Origin: Desulfobacterales bacterium
GTDB taxonomy: Bacteria; Desulfobacterota; Desulfobacteria; Desulfobacterales; JAUWMJ01
Direction of reading: 5' to 3'
Assembly (NCBI GenBank): GCA_030613225.1
Contig: JAUWMJ010000169.1
Location: forward strand, 1-6,933
Length of the DNA stretch: 6,933 bases
Shown: positions 1 to 5,943 of the stretch, in pieces
How positions within the stretch are numbered: the first letter of the stretch is position 1
Layout: the number at the start of each line of letters is the position of its first letter
Program-made: the position numbers and the translations under genes
Notes under the pieces: generated by a model
The model's database searches: none
Told to the model about the DNA's origin: nothing
What the model saw: only the letters and a program-made list of their open reading frames with translations

Positions 1-2042
1 TCCAAATCCCAGTTCCACATCCCCGGCCTTGCTTTTAATTTCACTCTTTTAGGCAAAGGTTCATGAAGATGTACAAAAAGACGGTAACCTGCTCTTTTAA
101 GCTCATTCTTTTTCTTGTTTATATCGAGTTTCCAGTTGGGATAAACCCAGAAATCATGGCCATTATTTCTAACCCAGGCATGTTCGCCCTTGGGGCTTGC
201 AAATAATGTTTCTTTTTTTATCTCTTCAGAGATTATCCTTGAGATACATAACGGCCAGTTGCCTGATATGACAACACCCAGGGGAAGGGAACTTTGTTTG
301 GGCAGCAGCAAAAAATCTTTGCTGCCCAGCTCAGGGCTTATAATGGCTCCTGAAAAACCCAGCGATTTTGCTACATCTATGGCCAGAGCATTGGCCAGGT
401 TGCAAAATGGACCTGCCCAAAGATTTAAGCTTTTGCCGTACGATTTGGAAATAGTAGAACCGCCACGGCCACGCTTAATTGTATCCTGGAAAAAGGCCAT
501 CTGCCACGGAGCGTTAAGCACGAAATTTTTGCTCCCTTTTCTTAGTGCAAGACCTATAAGAGACTCTATTTCATTCTCTCCTTCAGGCCAGACTGCAGGG
601 GGTAGCCACCACCAGATATTGGAGTAAAGATGCCTTAAAAGTCCTTTCAGGGATTCAGTTGACAGCCAGCAACCGACTTGATCCTGCATTTTCCCTTTCC
701 CGGCTTTCCTGTACACGTTAAGTTCAAAGGCAGCCCCCTTTTTTCCTGCCTTGCGGGGAAGCCCGGCATTCATTGCCGAAATTGTGACTTTCGGTGCCGG
801 GATACAGCCAAGTTTTTTTTCAAGTCCGGTTAAAAGTTCGTCAAGCTCTTTTTCCATCCTGTCCGTTAGAAAAACAGGCGTACCCCCGGGAGGTTTTCTT
901 TTTGAAGTAAGTTTTAGATAAAACCGTCCCCTTTTTGGTATGTATTTACCAACCTTAAGGAGAGTATGCCACGACTCATCCTCATACCCGATACGAAGCA
1001 AATCACCGGGTAAAAGTTCTTCTCTGGGAATAAGAAAAGGTCTGTGACTTTCGCCTTGCAGTTTTCCGGCAAGAAGGCCGGAGCCGGTCTGCCCTTTAAT
1101 GTTTATCGGGTTTTGAGGTCTTTGCGGCAGGAAATTATAATGGGTAGTTATTCGACCCAGTGCCTGCTCAAGTAATCCCAGGGCATATTTCTTCTTTTCA
1201 GGATCGCTTCCGAAGTCTCTTAGCATCTTGTATGCTTTGACTGTATAGTAAACATAATGCGGTCCTTTTTTCCTGCCTTCAATCTTCCACGCTTTCACCT
1301 CGGGTACCGACAAAAGAACCTTTGCCAGAACATCAAGGGAGAGATCCTGACATGAAAAAAATCTTTTTTTCTGACCATTTTGAGTATAAAACCTGCGGCA
1401 GGGCTGAACGCATCTGCCCCTGAGGCCACTTTTGCCTCCAAAATAGCTGCTCCAGTAGCACCTTCCGGAAACAGCATAACAAAGAGCACCATGTATGAAT
1501 ACCTCAAGACCAAGTCCATCCGGGCAGGCTTTGGCAAGAGCTTTAACTTCGTCAATACTAAGCTCCCTCGGAACAACTACCCTGTCTATTCCCAGCTTTT
1601 CTCGAATTAGATTCAAGGCAGCCGGAAAGCTCGCGTTGGCCAGTGTCGATAAATGAAGTTCGCCTGAAAAACCTGTTTGCCTGACAAGTTGTACAAAAGA
1701 AAGATCGGAAATGATGAGTGCGTCGGGTTTAACCCATCTTTCCAGAGCCTCGGCGAGTCTTGCTGCTTGGTTTAAGTCATCAGGTTTTAAAAGGGAGTTG
1801 AAAGCCACATAGACCTTAATCCCCATGTCGTGGGCCAGCCGTGTAAGAGAGGCAAATTCCTCCAGGCTGAAATTTTTTGCCATCATGCGGGCTGAAAAAT
1901 GCTTCATTCCGCAATAAACAGCATCAGCACCTCCTGCCAGAGCTGCCAGAAAAGATGCCCTGTTTCCTGCAGGCGCAAGGATTTCAGGGACCGGATAATC
2001 GGTATTTGATTTCTGATTATGAATGGTAGATAAAGAGTTCAT
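1..2042 (-). CDS. U32 family protein (RlhA/TrhP-like, 'peptidase U32'), C-terminus cut by window edge
   Basis: The frame is open for 680 codons from the ATG at 2042-2040 to the window edge, with no stop or frameshift. Residues 18-57 carry the U32 opening (PEILAPAGN, GGADAVYCG, ARMMAKNFS). Residues 180-215 carry the family signature EVFIHGALC...SGRC, followed by GRCVQPC. The four cysteines C188, C195, C211 and C215 match the spacing that binds a [4Fe-4S] cluster in U32 relatives. KIEGR follows at 253-257. A second module begins near residue 420; GPFCNLANALAI and ISPELG (about 544-572) resemble the C-terminal half of long U32 proteins. The last visible residues, PGMWNWDL, look like the end of the family, so little is probably missing. 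Characterised relatives hydroxylate RNA (RlhA on 23S rRNA C2501, TrhP on tRNA uridine) or assist O2-independent ubiquinone hydroxylation (UbiU/UbiV). The peptidase label is historical. I infer a role in RNA or small-molecule hydroxylation; the substrate cannot be told. The start has no strong Shine-Dalgarno, but the conserved domain begins soon after it. Confidence 0.93.
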   Translation of the reverse strand, partial: MNSLSTIHNQKSNTDYPVPEILAPAGNRASFLAALAGGADAVYCGMKHFSARMMAKNFSLEEFASLTRLAHDMGIKVYVAFNSLLKPDDLNQAARLAEALERWVKPDALIISDLSFVQLVRQTGFSGELHLSTLANASFPAALNLIREKLGIDRVVVPRELSIDEVKALAKACPDGLGLEVFIHGALCYAVSGRCYWSSYFGGKSGLRGRCVQPCRRFYTQNGQKKRFFSCQDLSLDVLAKVLLSVPEVKAWKIEGRKKGPHYVYYTVKAYKMLRDFGSDPEKKKYALGLLEQALGRITTHYNFLPQRPQNPINIKGQTGSGLLAGKLQGESHRPFLIPREELLPGDLLRIGYEDESWHTLLKVGKYIPKRGRFYLKLTSKRKPPGGTPVFLTDRMEKELDELLTGLEKKLGCIPAPKVTISAMNAGLPRKAGKKGAAFELNVYRKAGKGKMQDQVGCWLSTESLKGLLRHLYSNIWWWLPPAVWPEGENEIESLIGLALRKGSKNFVLNAPWQMAFFQDTIKRGRGGSTISKSYGKSLNLWAGPFCNLANALAIDVAKSLGFSGAIISPELGSKDFLLLPKQSSLPLGVVISGNWPLCISRIISEEIKKETLFASPKGEHAWVRNNGHDFWVYPNWKLDINKKKNELKRAGYRLFVHLHEPLPKRVKLKARPGMWNWDL

Positions 2043-2070
2043 ATGCTTTTTTAGTGTAGAATTCTGTCTG

Positions 2071-2076
2071 ATTATA
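2071..2076 (-). promoter_or_regulatory. Candidate -10 box upstream of the U32 gene
   Basis: The minus strand reads TATAAT here, a perfect sigma-70 -10 hexamer, 28 bases before the U32 start codon. With a 17-bp spacer the -35 position falls inside the neighbouring inverted repeat and reads TTTCGT, a poor match to TTGACA. The U32 gene lies 182 bp after the permease stop, so its own promoter is plausible. The surroundings are AT-rich, however, and a chance match is possible. Confidence 0.3.
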
Positions 2077-2080
2077 TTTT

Positions 2081-2170
2081 TAATCACGAAAACACGAAAG
2101 GAAGAAAGCACGAAACATCTTTTCTATGGTTATTTTTTCGTGTTTTCGTCTTTTCGGGCTTTCGTGATTA
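2081..2170. repeat. Inverted repeat with arms of four tandem 8-bp units, no cargo
   Basis: The left arm (2081-2116) is TAAT followed by CACGAAAA, CACGAAAG, GAAGAAAG and CACGAAAC. The right arm (2135-2170), read on the other strand, is TAAT followed by CACGAAAG, CCCGAAAA, GACGAAAA and CACGAAAA. The arms agree at 30 of 36 positions and are separated by an 18-base spacer. Each arm is therefore a degenerate 8-bp tandem repeat, and the two arms face each other. It fills the space between the permease stop and the U32 start. It could fold as a long hairpin in RNA or as a cruciform. On the minus strand it is not followed by a T-run, so it is not a standard terminator for the permease. On the plus strand it is followed by a T-rich stretch (2171-2183), but no plus-strand gene ends here. 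It may be a dispersed non-coding element. Confidence 0.85.
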
Positions 2171-2224
2171 GTTTTTATTTTTTGTGTCATTTATTAAGGT
2201 CGAACCGGACCATATCTATTAATG

Positions 2225-5200
2225 CTACAAATACTTCTTAATGGCCTTTGCAGCGTCGAAAGCAAGACTTAGAAGGGCCGGAATTAAAAATATTGTAAAA
2301 ATCGTTGAAGCTAAAAGGCCTCCTACTACTACACTGCCAAGCCCCCTGTAAAATTCAGAACCTGCGCCGGGGGACAGAACCAGGGGAAGCATTGCACATA
2401 CTGTTGTGATGCTGCTCATGTATATCGGCCTGATGCGCGTTCGCACCGATTCGACAATTGCATCACGCGGGTCCATATTTCCTTCACGTATATTTTTCAA
2501 TGTTTGATGAACAATAAGGATTGCGTTATTCACCACAATACCGACAAGAATAATAAATCCCAGCATAGTTATTATATCGAGAGGCTGGTAAGTAATAAAA
2601 ACGTTCACCAGAAACAGGCCGATAAATCCGCCTGCAGCAGCCAGGGGTACACTGAACATAATGATCAAGGGATAGAAAAAATTTTCAAAAAGTGCGGACA
2701 TGAGCAGATAACTGATAACAATTGCCAGGATAAAATTCCACATAAGGGCCTGTTTTGTTCTTGTTAAGTCATCGGCAGTCCCGCCTAACTTTAAGCTGTA
2801 GAGATTAGATAAAGTTCCGCTTGCCTTAATGGGATTTACAACTTTGTCCCTGATAATATCCATTGCAGTCTCTAAAGGTATTTCCCTGGGCGGGATTACC
2901 ATAATCGTAATTGCACGCTGTGAATCGATGTGGTTAATCATGGTTGGTCCTTCTTCCAGACTGATATCAGCCAGAGATCCCAATGTCACTTTCTCCCCGG
3001 AAGGAGCGATTACGGGAAAGCCGGCAAGGTCCTGGATACGCTCCAGTTTCCCTTCTTTAGTTTTTACAACCAGATCTATTTCATCGCCATGGAGACGGTA
3101 ATTAGTTGCCTTGGCCCCATCCACCAGTACATCCAGTGTTAAACCAAGATCATATGTGGTCATACCGAGGCGGGTTAGCCGGTCCCTGTTCGGTATGATC
3201 CTCATCTCAGGGTTTCCAAGGTCCAAGCCAGGTATCGGGCGTATCTGTGAACCGGGAAGAGCCTGGGAAGACATACCGAATATTTGTTTGCCAAGACTTA
3301 TCAGTTTGGTAAGGTCAGGCCCTTTTATCTCTATTTCAATCGATCTGCCCTTGCCTATCCCGCGGGAAAAAAGGCCCGGCTGCTGAACGATTGCTATCAT
3401 GCCGGGAATTTTTTTCAATGTGCCGTAAACAAAAGGAAGCAGTTCGCGTGTCCTTTCCTGGATCTTTGAAACAATTCCCATAAATACCTGCTGACCGAAT
3501 GCAACATAGAAAAAATTTTTTACAGGGGGCAGATTAAGCTTTTGTGCGGTTTCACTTTTACCTTCATGCTCAATCAATGGAAGAATGTCCTTTTCTATAT
3601 TTTTTGCAATTTCTTCAAGTTCCCCAAGGTTGTAACCTGGCGGGGGCAGGAGGATACCAAAAAGCATCTCACGGTTTCCTTCAGGCAGGTACTCGGTCTT
3701 TGGCGCTAAAGCCCAGGCAAAAGCTATTGCCAGAAATATCATCAGGGCAGCGATACCGATGCGCCTTGATACACTACTGCACATCCAGTAAATAAATTTT
3801 GTGATGCTATCTACAAACCATTTTGCAAATGAGTAAACATTATTCTTTCGCTTTTGCTTGAGCGTAGATTTCTGTTTGACTTTTCCAAGGATCTTTGCTG
3901 AAAGGGTCGGTATTGCCGTAATTGAAATAATAAGGCTCAATACAACCGCACTGCTGATAGCGATGGCTATATCACGGAAAAGCTGGCCTGCTTCCTCCTG
4001 GACAAAAATAATTGGGAGAAAAACCGCAACGGTGGTCAGGGTACTCGCCAAAACAGCCCCCCACACCTCTGTCGTACCGTCATAGGCCGCTTCTACACGG
4101 GTTTTGCCCATCTCCCGGTGGCGGAAGATATTTTCAAACACTACAATGGAGTTGTCCACCACCATACCGACAGCAAAGGAAAGGCCAGCCAGGCTGACAA
4201 CATTGATATTCCGCCCGAAAAGGGTCATAACCAGAAACGTACCTATCACACTAACAGGTATTGCAATGGATACGATGATGGTGCTGGCAAAATTTCTTAA
4301 AAACAGAAGAAGCACTATAACTGCCAGTGTGCCCCCTATAAAAATATTTTTCCTGACCAGGTTGATGGCACTGTAAATATAGCCGGTTTCATCATAAACC
4401 TGGATTATTGCAAGTCTTTTTTCCTTAAGTATGCCGTTATTTAAATCCTCAAGGACTTTTTTTAGTTTATCCATTACAACCAGGAGATTGGAGCCAGGCT
4501 CCCTGACAGCATTCATAACGATGGTCGGAACACCTTCGTGCCTTACAACCACCTCCGGATTTTTATAATCAAGAACAACCCGGGCAACATCTCCCACGGA
4601 TACAGGGATGCCGTTTATCCTTTTTATGATAATTTTTGAAACATCCTCAATGCTTTTAAATTCGCCGACTGTTCGTGCGATGTATCGACGTTTCCCTTCA
4701 TCAAAGTCACCGGCGCTTATATTTTTATTCTCAATATCCAAAGTCCGTATAAGTTCCGGTATGGTAACCATTCTCGCGGCTAAAGCATCCGAATCGACAA
4801 TGACCTGCACCTGTCTTTCCTGTCCGCCATAAACATTGGCGGACGCAACACCTGAAACCCTTTCAAAGCGTGGTTTTACATGTTTATCGATAAAATCATA
4901 TTCCTGTTTCAATATACCGTTATATCCGTCGAGTCCTTTCAATATCATCCATGTAAAAGCACTTTCATGCCTTCCCCCGGACTTTATTACCGGCTTATCT
5001 ACGTCGCCCGGATATCTTTTTACCTGGTCGAGTTTATTCGACACTCTCAGCAGGGCTTCATCCGTATCCGTACCGATCTCGAACATAAGTTTGATATATG
5101 CACTGCCGTCTCGACTGTCGCTGCTTATTTCTTCGAGTCCATCCAGATTCTTAAGCTGTTCTTCCTGGACATCGATAATTTCACGCTCTACCTCCAGGGG

Positions 5201-5365
5201 ACTGGCGCCACTCCACCTGGTTTCAACTGAAATCTCGGGAAGATCCACATTCGGGGTCAGTTGAATGGGGATCCTGAAAAGGGAGATAAAACCGAACAAA
5301 ACGAGAAGTATTACCCCTACAGTCACGGTAACCGGCTTTTTTATTGCAGTATCAACGAGTTTCAT
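2225..5365 (-). CDS. RND family efflux permease (AcrB-like inner-membrane subunit)
   Basis: This is a complete 1046-residue protein, the normal length for the family (AcrB has 1049). It shows the duplicated RND plan: TM1 at about 12-30, a large periplasmic loop (about 31-338), TM2-TM6 (about 340-490), a linker helix, TM7 (about 536-553), a second periplasmic loop (about 555-870), then TM8-TM12 (about 872-1033). Family landmarks include PVTVTVGVILLVLFG near the start, GMVVDNSIVVFENIFRHRE in TM4 and VGIVVNNAILIVHQ in TM10. By alignment to AcrB, D407 is kept (D404), D408 is Asn (N405), K940 is Asn (N946), R971 is kept (R977) and T978 is Ser (S984). It should export a substrate from the periplasm or inner membrane using the proton (or another ion) gradient, together with the adaptor encoded upstream and a TolC-type channel not seen here. 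The substrate is unknown; heavy-metal (CusA-type) function is not suggested by the TM4 motif. No clear Shine-Dalgarno precedes the ATG, but MKLVDTAIKKPV is the expected N-terminus. An S23-type cassette separates it from the adaptor gene. Confidence 0.96.
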   Translation of the reverse strand: MKLVDTAIKKPVTVTVGVILLVLFGFISLFRIPIQLTPNVDLPEISVETRWSGASPLEVEREIIDVQEEQLKNLDGLEEISSDSRDGSAYIKLMFEIGTDTDEALLRVSNKLDQVKRYPGDVDKPVIKSGGRHESAFTWMILKGLDGYNGILKQEYDFIDKHVKPRFERVSGVASANVYGGQERQVQVIVDSDALAARMVTIPELIRTLDIENKNISAGDFDEGKRRYIARTVGEFKSIEDVSKIIIKRINGIPVSVGDVARVVLDYKNPEVVVRHEGVPTIVMNAVREPGSNLLVVMDKLKKVLEDLNNGILKEKRLAIIQVYDETGYIYSAINLVRKNIFIGGTLAVIVLLLFLRNFASTIIVSIAIPVSVIGTFLVMTLFGRNINVVSLAGLSFAVGMVVDNSIVVFENIFRHREMGKTRVEAAYDGTTEVWGAVLASTLTTVAVFLPIIFVQEEAGQLFRDIAIAISSAVVLSLIISITAIPTLSAKILGKVKQKSTLKQKRKNNVYSFAKWFVDSITKFIYWMCSSVSRRIGIAALMIFLAIAFAWALAPKTEYLPEGNREMLFGILLPPPGYNLGELEEIAKNIEKDILPLIEHEGKSETAQKLNLPPVKNFFYVAFGQQVFMGIVSKIQERTRELLPFVYGTLKKIPGMIAIVQQPGLFSRGIGKGRSIEIEIKGPDLTKLISLGKQIFGMSSQALPGSQIRPIPGLDLGNPEMRIIPNRDRLTRLGMTTYDLGLTLDVLVDGAKATNYRLHGDEIDLVVKTKEGKLERIQDLAGFPVIAPSGEKVTLGSLADISLEEGPTMINHIDSQRAITIMVIPPREIPLETAMDIIRDKVVNPIKASGTLSNLYSLKLGGTADDLTRTKQALMWNFILAIVISYLLMSALFENFFYPLIIMFSVPLAAAGGFIGLFLVNVFITYQPLDIITMLGFIILVGIVVNNAILIVHQTLKNIREGNMDPRDAIVESVRTRIRPIYMSSITTVCAMLPLVLSPGAGSEFYRGLGSVVVGGLLASTIFTIFLIPALLSLAFDAAKAIKKYL

Positions 5366-5433
5366 AATTTAAACCATGCAACTATCAATCTACCCTCACC
5401 CTGTTATCTTTTTAAATGCTGGTTTAGTACTTA

Positions 5434-5470
5434 CTTGGGTTCACGGTTCACGGTTCAGGGTTCACGGTTG
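5434..5470. repeat. Left arm of the S23 cassette: four tandem 7-bp units
   Basis: The plus strand reads a short leader and then GGTTCAC, GGTTCAC, GGTTCAG, GGTTCAC and a partial GGTT, a 7-bp tandem repeat. It is the inverse counterpart of 5855-5892. The inner 12 bases (5459-5470) are perfectly complementary to 5855-5866. The stop codon and last four residues of the enclosed gene lie inside this arm. Confidence 0.88.
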
Positions 5471-5847
5471 GTCGCTTTGAGCTTTTCATATTTTTTGAGA
5501 TAGTTGATGAATCCACGAACGGCAGCACGGGTTCGTCTAGCCAGCTCATATGTATCTTTAAATTCGTCGGAAGATATGTACGCTTCGTCCAGAGCTACGT
5601 AAAGTTCACTCTGAACTTCAGTGCAAGATCGCTTGGCATATCGTAAGAAACGGATGAACTCGGGATTCGTCTCAGAATCGAAACCTTCGGCAATATTATG
5701 CATTGATGATCCGGCAGCATCTTGTATCTGTTTCTTCAGCCCGTAGTCCTTCGAAAATCCTGGCTTCTTCGTCAGTCTGTACACTTTTTGTGTCAACTCG
5801 CGCGCCAGTTGCCAAGCCTCAATGTCTTCAAACCGTTTAATTTTCAT
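5455..5847 (-). CDS. Four-helix-bundle protein of the S23 / 23S rRNA intervening-sequence family
   Basis: This 130-residue protein matches the S23-type four-helix-bundle family throughout: FEDIEAWQLAREL at 6-18, F31, GLKKQIQDAAGSS at 36-48, the hallmark NIAEG at 51-55, EFIRFLRYAKRS at 63-74, E77, then EAYIS at 88-92 and a final helix to about residue 122. Relatives are encoded in intervening sequences of 23S rRNA genes (Leptospira, Coxiella) and as stand-alone genes in many environmental bacteria. Avd of diversity-generating retroelements is a structural relative. The family's biochemical role is unsettled; nucleic-acid binding by a basic oligomeric bundle is the common proposal. The ATG is supported by the conserved MKIKRFEDI start and by GAAGAG five bases or fewer upstream. 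The last residues TNREP and the TGA stop are encoded by the flanking heptamer repeat, so this tail is probably a by-product of the repeat and not part of the fold. It is co-oriented with the efflux genes, but nothing ties its function to efflux. Confidence 0.92.
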   Translation of the reverse strand: MKIKRFEDIEAWQLARELTQKVYRLTKKPGFSKDYGLKKQIQDAAGSSMHNIAEGFDSETNPEFIRFLRYAKRSCTEVQSELYVALDEAYISSDEFKDTYELARRTRAAVRGFINYLKKYEKLKATNREP

Positions 5848-5854
5848 GTCTCTT

Positions 5855-5892
5855 CAACCGTGAACCGTGAACCCTTGAACTGTGAACCTGAG
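5855..5892. repeat. Right arm of the S23 cassette: inverted 7-bp tandem units
   Basis: Read on the minus strand this is CTCA followed by GGTTCAC, AGTTCAA, an 8-base GGGTTCAC, GGTTCAC and GGTTG. It mirrors 5434-5470 with most positions complementary; the inner 12 bases pair perfectly and the outer 17 bases agree at 14. It ends 7 bases before the ATG of the enclosed gene, leaving room only for the ribosome-binding purines. Confidence 0.87.
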
Positions 5893-5943
5893 TAGCTACA
5901 AAAAAGTTTTATTTTCCATAGCCCTAATGTTACTATTTTATTA

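Larger units (their letters stand above)
5434..5892 (-). mobile_element. Putative repeat-bounded IVS-type cassette carrying one four-helix-bundle gene
   Basis: About 459 bp bounded by two inverted arms of 37-38 bp, each built from four 7-bp units, with a single gene filling the interior. It sits between an efflux adaptor gene and its permease, which normally follow each other closely. This position is what an insertion into an existing operon would look like. I see no transposase, no recombinase and no convincing target-site duplication outside the arms, so mobility is inferred only from the layout. The organisation parallels 23S rRNA intervening sequences that encode S23-type proteins within a stem-loop, but this one is not in an rRNA gene. 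A fixed intergenic gene with decorative repeats is the alternative. Confidence 0.55.

Noticed and set aside
190..627. Plus-strand 145-codon ORF
   Set aside because: It lies antisense within the U32 gene, resembles no family and has no ribosome-binding site that I can see.
1295..1576. Minus-strand 93-codon ORF within the U32 gene
   Set aside because: It is another frame of the same strand. The real frame carries the U32 cysteine signature and stays open across the region, so this is a shadow and not evidence of a frameshift.
2117..2183. Rho-independent terminator after the permease
   Set aside because: On the permease strand the hairpin is followed by A-rich sequence, not a T-run. The T-rich tail exists only on the plus strand, where no gene ends.
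2023..2241. Plus-strand 72-codon hydrophobic ORF through the 8-mer inverted repeat
   Set aside because: Its Phe-rich hydrophobic stretch comes from the T-rich arm and spacer of the repeat, and it overlaps the ends of both flanking genes. It is not a credible membrane peptide.
4836..5264. Plus-strand 142-codon ORF
   Set aside because: It is antisense to the N-terminal periplasmic part of the RND permease; its Ser/Leu-rich composition is typical of a mirror frame.
5434..5892. CRISPR-like or DGR-like reading of the repeats and the Avd-related protein
   Set aside because: The units are contiguous without spacers, so this is not a CRISPR array. No reverse transcriptase, template repeat or variable repeat is visible in the window, so a diversity-generating retroelement is not supported despite the distant Avd relationship.
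5420..5905. Target-site duplication flanking the S23 cassette
   Set aside because: I compared the bases just outside both arms (TTTAGTACTTA and AGTAGCTACAAA). They share only loose similarity, not a convincing direct repeat.
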